A stretch of 64,000 bases of DNA, taken from Candidatus Planktophila dulcis (GTDB lineage: Bacteria; Actinomycetota; Actinomycetes; Nanopelagicales; Nanopelagicaceae). Position 1 is the stretch's first letter. Each line of letters opens with the position of its first letter. Positions 56,003 through 64,000 of this stretch are shown one piece after another. Position numbers and translations under genes: made by a program. The notes under the pieces were generated by a model. The model worked only from the letters and a program-made list of their open reading frames with translations. It was not told the origin of the DNA and did no database searches. The stretch lies in assembly GCF_002288225.1 (NCBI RefSeq), contig NZ_CP016777.1, forward strand, positions 806,001-870,000, given 5' to 3'.

Positions 56003-56671
56003 GTGTCCAAAGTGAACCGCGCCACCGCAACGCAAAGTCTGAGCGTCTCCTTCACAGTCGGCCTCTATGGAACCGCTTTTGGAGCAGCTTCTATCGCAGC
56101 TGGATTCTCAATTCTTCAAACATGCCTGCTCTCACTCCTCACCTTTTCAGGGGCCTCGCAATTTGCGATCGTTGGCGTCATGGGCGCTGGTGGAAGTGCG
56201 ATTTCAGGAATTGCGACCGCTTCCTTACTCGGTATTCGAAACGGTCTCTATGGATTGCGCATGGCGCCACTTCTTAAAGTCCGTGGAGTAAAGCGCGTCA
56301 TCGCAGCACAAGTAACCATCGATGAATCAACAGGTGTTGCCATCGGCCAAGAAGATCTAGGTATCAATGCAATGAAGCAGGGCTTTTGGTTAACGGGCTT
56401 TGGAGTCTATATATTCTGGAATTTCTTCACATTGCTGGGAGCTCTCGGTGCGCAAGCGATGGGTAATCCTTCTGCATGGGGCCTTGATGCCGCAGTTCCT
56501 GCTGCATTTCTTGGACTCGTTTGGCCTCGACTTACAGGAAGATATGAGCGCACACTCGCGGCATCTGCCGTCACTCTGGCAATTGTCTTAAGCCCCATCA
56601 TTTCTGCGGGTCTTCCGATTATTGCCACAGCATTACTTGCAGTTGCATTCGGTTGGAAGGTGCGCTCATGA
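56003..56671 (+). CDS. azlC: AzlC-family branched-chain amino acid exporter, large subunit
   Basis: 222 residues from the GTG at 56003; the frame is open from 55943 but that abuts the thyX start. Several membrane helices with the AzlC blocks AFGAASIAAGFSILQTCLLSLLTFSGASQFAIVGVMGAGGS and LLGIRNGLYGLRMAPLL. AzlCD (BrnFE) complexes export branched-chain amino acids or methionine. The ATG of azlD overlaps its stop by 4 bp. Confidence 0.88.
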   Translation: MSKVNRATATQSLSVSFTVGLYGTAFGAASIAAGFSILQTCLLSLLTFSGASQFAIVGVMGAGGSAISGIATASLLGIRNGLYGLRMAPLLKVRGVKRVIAAQVTIDESTGVAIGQEDLGINAMKQGFWLTGFGVYIFWNFFTLLGALGAQAMGNPSAWGLDAAVPAAFLGLVWPRLTGRYERTLAASAVTLAIVLSPIISAGLPIIATALLAVAFGWKVRS

Positions 56672-56973
56672 ACGCGTTGTGGATAGGAGTTCTGGGAACG
56701 AGCGCTATCGCATTTACCCTTAAATATCTCGGGCACTCAATTCCCGAAAAGTATTTGACCAACCCTCGCATGCTGAGAATTAACACGCTGATTCCTATTG
56801 CACTCTTAAGCGCACTTGTCGGAGTGCAGACAATTACTGAAAAAGGTAAGTGGGTCATTGATCAACGTCTTGCAGGAGTTGCAGTAGCACTGATTGCACT
56901 GAGCCTGAAAGCACCGTACTTCGTAGTGGTTATCTCTGCAGCCATTACATCGGCTGCGCTTTATAGACTTTAG
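56668..56973 (+). CDS. azlD: AzlD-family exporter, small subunit
   Basis: 101 residues with four hydrophobic helices (ALWIGVLGTSAIAFTLKYLGHSIPEKYL..LIPIALLSALVGVQTI..AGVAVALIALSLKAPYFVVVISAAITSAALYRL). It is the standard small partner of AzlC, coupled by an ATGA overlap. The 3' end overlaps the glutaredoxin gene by 4 bp. Confidence 0.87.
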   Translation: MNALWIGVLGTSAIAFTLKYLGHSIPEKYLTNPRMLRINTLIPIALLSALVGVQTITEKGKWVIDQRLAGVAVALIALSLKAPYFVVVISAAITSAALYRL

Positions 56974-57227
56974 ATTATCCCAAGGGATGTGAGCTTTGCC
57001 TTCAAGTCATTATCTGAAGGTTCAGTCATATGAGTTCCATCAGAGAAGACGAGTACGGGAATTGATTTCGCTCCCCCATTGATCTCTTGCACTTTGGCAG
57101 CAGCTGATGGATCGGCTTCTACATCAATGTGATTGACCTGAACATCAAGCTCTTCAAGAAGACGCTTTGAGCGACGGCAATCTCCGCACCAATCAGCGCC
57201 ATACATTGTGATATCTGCGTGTGCCAT
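56970..57227 (-). CDS. Glutaredoxin/mycoredoxin-like protein
   Basis: 85 residues from MAHADITMYGADWCGDCRRSKRLLEEL; the ATG at 57227 is chosen because the frame further upstream lies in dapB. Thioredoxin fold with active site WCGDC, VNHIDVEADPSAAAKVQEINGGAKSIPVLVFSDGTHMTEPS including the cis-proline in SIPVLV. Actinobacterial relatives reduce mycothiol mixed disulfides, usually with CGYC; the Asp variant is uncommon. Last gene of the dapB strand. Confidence 0.85.
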   Translation of the reverse strand: MAHADITMYGADWCGDCRRSKRLLEELDVQVNHIDVEADPSAAAKVQEINGGAKSIPVLVFSDGTHMTEPSDNDLKAKLTSLGII

Positions 57228-57237
57228 TTCAATCTCC

Positions 57238-59246
<2,009 letters not shown>

Positions 59247-59250
59247 CTAC

Positions 59251-61452
59251 TTATTCAGCAGCTGGAGTCGTTCCATCTTCGAGAACTGGAACCAATGAGA
59301 GCTTGCCCTTTGGATCAATCTCGCCGATTTCAACCTGAATCTTGTCGCCAACCTTCATGACTTCTTCAAGGTTTTCAATGCGCTTTCCACCATGCATCTT
59401 GCGAATCTGAGATACGTGGAGCAAGCCATCTTTACCTGGCATCAATGAAACAAATGCACCGAATGTTGCAAGCTTTACGACGGTTCCGAGGTAACGCTCT
59501 CCCACTTCTGGCATCTGTGGATTAGCAATGGCATTGATCTGTGCGCGAGCAGCTTCTGCTGAAGGCCCATCGGTTGCACCGATATAGATAGTTCCATCAT
59601 CTTCAATAGAGATATCTGCGCCAGTTTCATCTTGAATCTGGTTGATGATCTTGCCCTTAGGCCCGATTACTGCACCAATCTGATCTACAGGAATCTTTAC
59701 AGAGATGATGCGAGGAGCGTATTGGCTCATCTCATCCGGTGTATCGATTGCTTCGTTCATGACATCGAGAATCGCAAGACGCGCTTCCTTTGCCTGGTGA
59801 AGTGCGCCAGCAAGAACAGATGCAGGGATTCCATCGAGCTTTGTGTCCAGCTGTAGAGCTGTAACGAAGTCCTTTGTTCCTGCGACCTTAAAGTCCATAT
59901 CTCCAAATGCATCTTCTGCACCGAGGATATCTGTAAGAGCTACGTACTCAATCTTTCCATCGACAGTATCTGAGATCAGACCCATTGCAATACCTGCAAC
60001 AGGAGCCTTAAGTGGCACGCCTGCTTGAAGCATTGACAGCGTTGATGCACAGACAGATCCCATAGATGTTGATCCATTGGAACCAAGTGCTTCAGAGACC
60101 TGACGGATTGCGTAAGGGAACTCCTCACGTGTTGGAAGTACTGGAATCAAAGCACGCTCAGCAAGTGCACCGTGGCCGATTTCGCGGCGCTTAGGTGTAC
60201 CAACACGACCTGTTTCACCAGTTGAATATGGTGGGAAGTTGTAGTTGTGCATGTAACGCTTTGATTTATCAGGGCTCATAGTGTCGAGCTGCTGCTCCAT
60301 TTTGAGCATATTCAGAGTTGTTACTCCAAGAATCTGAGTCTCACCGCGTTCGAAGATTGCTGAACCGTGAACGCGAGGAATCACTTCAACTTCAGCTGAG
60401 AGCGCACGGATATCGCGAAGACCGCGACCATCAATACGGATCTTGTCGCGAAGTACGCGCTGACGAACAAGCTTCTTTGTCAGTGAGCGAAACGCTGCAG
60501 GAACTTCCTTCTCGCGGCCTTCAAATGCTGCTGAGACAGATTCCTTAGTTGCAGCTGAGATCTCATCGATCTTTGTTTCGCGCTCTTGCTTACCTGAGAT
60601 CGTAAGTGCCTTTGCAAGGTCATCCTTGGCAGCCTTTTCAACTGCAGCAAATACATCATCTTGGTAATCAAGGAACACTGGGAATTCAGCTGTTGGCTTT
60701 GCAGCAACTGCTGCAAGCTTTGACTGTGCTTCACAGAGAATACGAATAAATGGCTTTGCTGCGTCCAGTCCCTGCGCAACGATCTCTTCAGTAGGCGCCT
60801 TAGCGCCTTCTGCAATAAGACCAATTGTGCGAGTTGTTGCTTCCGCTTCCACCATCATGATTGCTACATCGTCAGCTGTGACGCGACCTGCAACGACCAT
60901 ATCGAAAACAGCGTTCTCGACCTGTGAATGGTTAGGGAATGCAACCCACTGCCCTTCGATAAGTGCAACACGCACTCCACCGATAGGACCTGAGAATGGC
61001 AAACCTGCAAGCTGTGTAGACATTGACGCTGCATTGATAGCAATGACGTCATACATGTGGTCTGGATCGAGTGCCATAACTGTCACAACGATCTGAACTT
61101 CATTACGAAGTCCCTTAATAAATGATGGACGCAATGGGCGGTCGATCAAACGGCAGGTAAGAATTGCCTCTTCTGATGGACGACCTTCACGACGGAAGAA
61201 TGAACCAGGAATCTTGCCAATGGCATACATCTTCTCTTCAACATCCACTGTAAGTGGGAAGAAGTCGAATTGATCCTTAGGTGTCTTTGATGCTGTTGTT
61301 GCTGAGAAGATCATTGTCTGATCATCGAGATACACAGCTGCAGCTCCTGCTGCTTGCTTTGCGAGACGTCCTGTTTCGAACTTAATCTCGCGCTTTCCGA
61401 ACTTTCCGTTATCGATAACGGCTACTGCTGTCTTAACGTCTTGACCCTCCAT
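59251..61452 (-). CDS. pnp: Polyribonucleotide nucleotidyltransferase
   Basis: Phosphorolytic 3'-5' exonuclease of 733 residues forming a trimer ring. Two RNase PH domains (first [33 protein letters not shown].., second [32 protein letters not shown]), a helical linker, a KH domain ([23 protein letters not shown]) and a C-terminal S1 domain ([32 protein letters not shown]). AAAGGAGGA precedes the ATG. Hairpins in the rpsO-pnp spacer may mediate RNase III control. Confidence 0.97.
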   Translation of the reverse strand: MEGQDVKTAVAVIDNGKFGKREIKFETGRLAKQAAGAAAVYLDDQTMIFSATTASKTPKDQFDFFPLTVDVEEKMYAIGKIPGSFFRREGRPSEEAILTCRLIDRPLRPSFIKGLRNEVQIVVTVMALDPDHMYDVIAINAASMSTQLAGLPFSGPIGGVRVALIEGQWVAFPNHSQVENAVFDMVVAGRVTADDVAIMMVEAEATTRTIGLIAEGAKAPTEEIVAQGLDAAKPFIRILCEAQSKLAAVAAKPTAEFPVFLDYQDDVFAAVEKAAKDDLAKALTISGKQERETKIDEISAATKESVSAAFEGREKEVPAAFRSLTKKLVRQRVLRDKIRIDGRGLRDIRALSAEVEVIPRVHGSAIFERGETQILGVTTLNMLKMEQQLDTMSPDKSKRYMHNYNFPPYSTGETGRVGTPKRREIGHGALAERALIPVLPTREEFPYAIRQVSEALGSNGSTSMGSVCASTLSMLQAGVPLKAPVAGIAMGLISDTVDGKIEYVALTDILGAEDAFGDMDFKVAGTKDFVTALQLDTKLDGIPASVLAGALHQAKEARLAILDVMNEAIDTPDEMSQYAPRIISVKIPVDQIGAVIGPKGKIINQIQDETGADISIEDDGTIYIGATDGPSAEAARAQINAIANPQMPEVGERYLGTVVKLATFGAFVSLMPGKDGLLHVSQIRKMHGGKRIENLEEVMKVGDKIQVEIGEIDPKGKLSLVPVLEDGTTPAAE

Positions 61453-61533
61453 GGGTCCTCCTTTGTTTCAAATTCCAAGGCACGTAGATTGCACCTTAGA
61501 GCGGTAACTACACGCGAGGCGAAACAAATGAAT

Positions 61534-61565
61534 CTTCGATCGAAGTTCACAGATGCAAACATCTG
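61534..61565. promoter_or_regulatory. Stem-loop cluster in the rpsO-pnp spacer
   Basis: CTTCGATCGAAG (61534-61545) is a perfect 12-bp palindrome, and CAGATG-CAAA-CATCTG (61550-61565) is a 6-bp hairpin with a 4-nt loop. Both would be in the pnp leader. In E. coli the same spacer carries a hairpin cut by RNase III to allow PNPase autocontrol; the analogy here is inferred. Confidence 0.45.
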
Positions 61566-61614
61566 GAAACCACTACCGAGGACCATTGTCCCCCGGCGTG
61601 TAATTAATTCTTAA

Positions 61615-61884
61615 TTAGCGGCGAATACCGAGCTTCTCGATAATTGCGCGATAACGATTGATATCTGTCTTCGCGAGGTACTGAAGGATGCGACGACGCT
61701 GACCTACGAGCAACAAGAGACCACGACGGTTGTGGTGGTCATGCGGGTTGGTCTTGAGGTGAGTTGTAATGTCTTCGATACGACGGGACAAAAGAGCGAC
61801 CTGAGCTTCAGGGCTTCCTGTATCAGTAGCTGATGATCCGTACTTCGCAATGATTTCTTTCTTTACTTCTGGTGTTAATGACAT
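61615..61884 (-). CDS. rpsO: 30S ribosomal protein S15
   Basis: Primary-binding 30S protein of 89 residues, complete: [69 protein letters not shown]. An AAGGAAA ribosome site is upstream of the ATG, and the leader holds a T-arm-like hairpin at 61933-61954. Confidence 0.97.
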   Translation of the reverse strand: MSLTPEVKKEIIAKYGSSATDTGSPEAQVALLSRRIEDITTHLKTNPHDHHNRRGLLLLVGQRRRILQYLAKTDINRYRAIIEKLGIRR

Positions 61885-61932
61885 ATCTGTATTTCCTTTT
61901 CATGTTAAGTACATCAGTACTGTTCAAGAGGC

Positions 61933-61954
61933 TTCCCGGTTTGAATCACGGGAA
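61933..61954. promoter_or_regulatory. Hairpin in the rpsO leader
   Basis: TTCCCG (61933-61938) / CGGGAA (61949-61954) with a 10-nt loop, about 50-70 nt before the rpsO start. S15 binds structured leader RNA of its own mRNA in several bacteria; this is a candidate site. It is not a tRNA. Confidence 0.4.
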
Positions 61955-62026
61955 ATCACTTTCTCGTTGGACAGAGGGAAGTTTACCTGTGGGCTATGGA
62001 TAAGTGAAATTGAGGCTGGAATACGC

Positions 62027-62914
62027 CTATTTCTCCGTTAATTCTCGGGCCTGATCGCAATCTTTCTTCATCTGCTCAAGAAGTGGTTCAAGACCATCGA
62101 ATTTCAGAGTCGGACGTAAATACCAACCAAATTCAATCGATGCGTTCTTGTCATAGAGCTCAAGACCTTCTTGATCGAGTGCATACGCCTCAACTTGACG
62201 ACCACGAGCACCTTCAAATGTTGGATTCGTACCAATTGAAATTGCAGCTGGCCAGAAATTAATGCCAACCGTCAACCAACCTGCATACACGCCATCTGCT
62301 GGAATTGTCTGCCCATCAATATTTCCTAGGTTTGCAGTGGGATATCCAATTTCACGCCCACGCTTTTCACCATGAACAACTACTCCATCAAGGCGATGGG
62401 GGCGAGATAAAAGCTCACGCGCCTTCTCAACATTTCCTTCAATCACCAGTTTGCGAATACGTGAAGATGAGATGACTTCAGTATCTGCCTTAAGTTCCTG
62501 CACATCAACTGTGAAGTTGTGTGTGAGTCCAGATTTGATCAAGGTATCAACGCTTCCAGCAGCTTTATGTCCGTAGGTGAAGTTCTTTCCCACAATCACG
62601 GTGCTTGCATGAAGCTGATTGACCAACACAGTCTCTACGAAATCCTCCGGTGACATCGCAGCAAACTTCTCATTGAACTTCATGACAGCTACTTGATCTG
62701 CGTGATGAATCTTGAGTAACTCAACGCGATCTGCCAAGGTGGTAAGCATTGTGGGCGCTTTATCGGGTGCAAAGACAGTTGTTGGATGAGGATCAAAGGT
62801 AAGTGCCACAATCGAACGTCCATCAGCAATCTCTTTGGCGTGATTGAGCAGAAGTTGATGGCCCTTATGGACGCCATCAAAGACGCCTATGACTACGACG
62901 CTGCTCTGGCTCAT
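62027..62914 (-). CDS. ribF: Bifunctional riboflavin kinase/FAD synthetase
   Basis: Makes FMN and FAD; 295 residues. The FMN adenylyltransferase half has GVFDGVHKGHQLLL and SSRIRKLVIEGN; the riboflavin-kinase half has HRLDGVVVHGEKRGREIGYPTANLG, PADGVYAGWL and SIGTNPTFEG. FAD is the cofactor of ThyX. It lies between truB (18 bp) and rpsO. Confidence 0.95.
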   Translation of the reverse strand: MSQSSVVVIGVFDGVHKGHQLLLNHAKEIADGRSIVALTFDPHPTTVFAPDKAPTMLTTLADRVELLKIHHADQVAVMKFNEKFAAMSPEDFVETVLVNQLHASTVIVGKNFTYGHKAAGSVDTLIKSGLTHNFTVDVQELKADTEVISSSRIRKLVIEGNVEKARELLSRPHRLDGVVVHGEKRGREIGYPTANLGNIDGQTIPADGVYAGWLTVGINFWPAAISIGTNPTFEGARGRQVEAYALDQEGLELYDKNASIEFGWYLRPTLKFDGLEPLLEQMKKDCDQARELTEK

Positions 62915-62932
62915 ACTCGAATCTTGCCTTAC

Positions 62933-63808
62933 CTAGTTCGCCGCTGCAAAGACAGCAATCGGCTTAGCCTTGCCGCCTTCATCTTTCAGAAGTGCAATCA
63001 GATGATTATCCGGAGACATTGCAGCGTTAATGACTGTATTTCCATTTTCAGATAGTGGGCGACCAAATGAGAGTTCTTTGACTTCATCAACTGATAGCTC
63101 ACGGGGCGTGAAAGTCACACGAGCAACATCGGAAAGGCCCAGCGCCGTGAATTTCTGCGCTTTCAGATCTTCAAAGCTCACAGCATCTTTCTCGCTAAAG
63201 CCAGCAACGCGCGTGCGGCGCAGAGCGCTGAGGTGTCCCCCAACGCCAAGACCATCACCTAAGTCGCGAGCAATGGCGCGAATAAATGTGCCGGCAGAAC
63301 ATGTAACTCCGATATCTACTTCAGTAGTTGCAGCAAGGTGGCGAATAGCAAGAATATCGAGTTGAGAAATAGTCACACTGCGAGCTTCGAGTTCAAATGT
63401 CTCACCTGCTCGAACGCGATCATATGCACGCTCTCCCCCGACTTTAACGGCAGAGACTGATGAAGGGCGTTGTGCAATCGTTCCAATCATCGCTTTAAGA
63501 ATCTTTTCAATATCGGCATCTACAACCTTTGAGGCATCGGTACTGGTAAGTACTTCGCCCTCTTTATCATCTGTGACAGTAGATGCGCCAAGAACAATGG
63601 TTGCAACATAGGACTTGTCACCATCGGTGATGTATTGCAAAAGACGAGTTCCATTACCGAATCCCAGTACAAGAATGCCTGTGGCCATTGGATCAAGAGT
63701 GCCCGCGTGACCTACTTTGCGTGTGCCCAATGCTTTGCGTCCCACCGCAACAACATCGTGGCTCGTCATTCCGCCCGCTTTATCGACAACAAGGAAGCCA
63801 TCAACCAT
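62933..63808 (-). CDS. truB: tRNA pseudouridine(55) synthase
   Basis: Converts U55 of the T-loop to pseudouridine in all tRNAs. 291 residues: VDGFLVVDKAGGMTSHDVVAVGRKAL, KVGHAGTLDPMATGILVLG with the catalytic aspartate in TLDPMATG, and YDRVRAGETFE, followed by a C-terminal PUA-like part. It follows rbfA in the usual order rbfA-truB-ribF-rpsO-pnp. Confidence 0.95.
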   Translation of the reverse strand: MVDGFLVVDKAGGMTSHDVVAVGRKALGTRKVGHAGTLDPMATGILVLGFGNGTRLLQYITDGDKSYVATIVLGASTVTDDKEGEVLTSTDASKVVDADIEKILKAMIGTIAQRPSSVSAVKVGGERAYDRVRAGETFELEARSVTISQLDILAIRHLAATTEVDIGVTCSAGTFIRAIARDLGDGLGVGGHLSALRRTRVAGFSEKDAVSFEDLKAQKFTALGLSDVARVTFTPRELSVDEVKELSFGRPLSENGNTVINAAMSPDNHLIALLKDEGGKAKPIAVFAAAN

Positions 63809-63818
63809 GAGAAATTAC

Positions 63819-64000
63819 TTACTCTTCGATTTTAATACGTGGGACCTTATAAGCATCTTCAACAACTGGCTTTGCATTCTCGCGCGCCTTTGCAACCTCT
63901 GCATCGAGTTGGTGAACTCGCTCAAGGAGAGTGTCTAGTGCTTTGGCAGATTCTGGAAGACCATCAAGGATAAATTCAAGAGAAGGCGTAATGCGAGTTC
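63819..64000 (-). CDS. rbfA: Ribosome-binding factor A, C-terminal fragment
   Basis: Runs off the right edge. The visible 60 codons read TRITPSLEFILDGLPESAKALDTLLERVHQLDAEVAKARENA..., the end of RbfA with its RxTPxLxF strand and the LL-containing helix, plus a charged tail ending VPRIKIEE. RbfA is a KH-type cold-shock factor for 16S rRNA maturation. It stops 10 bp before the truB start. Confidence 0.85.
   Translation of the reverse strand, partial: TRITPSLEFILDGLPESAKALDTLLERVHQLDAEVAKARENAKPVVEDAYKVPRIKIEE

Noticed and set aside
61921-61960. tRNA gene in the rpsO leader, suggested by the T-loop-like GTTTGAAT.
   Set aside because: No acceptor, D or anticodon arms can be folded around it, and the 5+7 T-arm geometry fails at the third pair.

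Overview
The window is an uninterrupted stretch of actinobacterial core chromosome. The gene order is a series of actinobacterial signature blocks: RNase D/fadA/fadB/dxs/acnA; ceoB-ceoC with the DUF3159-dut-PaaI group; hflX-dapF-miaA-miaB; trmD-rimM-khpA-rpsP-ffh; glnB-amtB-ftsY-smc-rnc-rpmF; sepIVA-coaD-rsmD-recG; recX-recA; clgR-cinA-pgsA-rimO-rodZ-ftsK-rnj-dapA-thyX; and dapB-M16 peptidase-pnp-rpsO-ribF-truB-rbfA. Base composition is far more balanced than in classical high-GC Actinobacteria. Genes are tightly packed, many with 1-4 bp start/stop overlaps, and regulators are few. This suggests a streamlined freshwater lineage such as the acI group (Ca. Planktophila/Nanopelagicus). That placement is inferred from gene content and composition, not from a marker comparison.

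Layout. 1-4478: RNase D tail, an iron permease and the fadAB beta-oxidation pair, on the plus strand. 4417-10253: dxs, acnA and a TrmA-like RNA methyltransferase, minus strand. 10320-11642: two TrkA-type proteins. 11629-14012: DUF3159, dUTPase, thioesterase, DUF3093 and DUF4193. 14125-19709: hflX to miaB plus an acyl-ACP desaturase. 19748-31138: ribosome, SRP, nitrogen, SMC and RNase III genes. 31131-39256: coenzyme A, RecG, L28, ThiL, Ddl, GpsA and PlsC. 39325-42805: HU, leuDC and its IclR regulator. 42807-45150: recX-recA and yaaA. 45152-57227: hydrolase, regulators, cinA-pgsA-rimO-rodZ-ftsK-rnj-dapA-thyX, azlCD and a glutaredoxin. 57238-64000: dapB to rbfA.

There is no tRNA, rRNA, CRISPR array, insertion sequence or phage gene. 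No gap exceeds about 230 bp; the longest are 39784-40011 (HU upstream), 44405-44595 (recA/yaaA), 34884-35045 (rpmB leader) and 61453-61614 (rpsO/pnp). I found no dramatic new gene system.

The most informative signals are regulatory. Sixteen genes, mostly the first of a transcription unit, have a TANNNT -10 hexamer exactly 6-7 nt before the start codon and no Shine-Dalgarno sequence, the pattern of leaderless mRNA. Two divergent genes share a 42-bp spacer in which these -10 boxes lie exactly 17 bp apart. There are palindromic operator candidates before the iron permease, fadAB, acnA and leuC/iclR, and an SOS box between recA and yaaA. GCGTAAA heptamers cluster before HU, and recX and rnc appear to lack a usable ATG/GTG/TTG start. 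The expected glnD gene is missing from the glnB-ffh junction.
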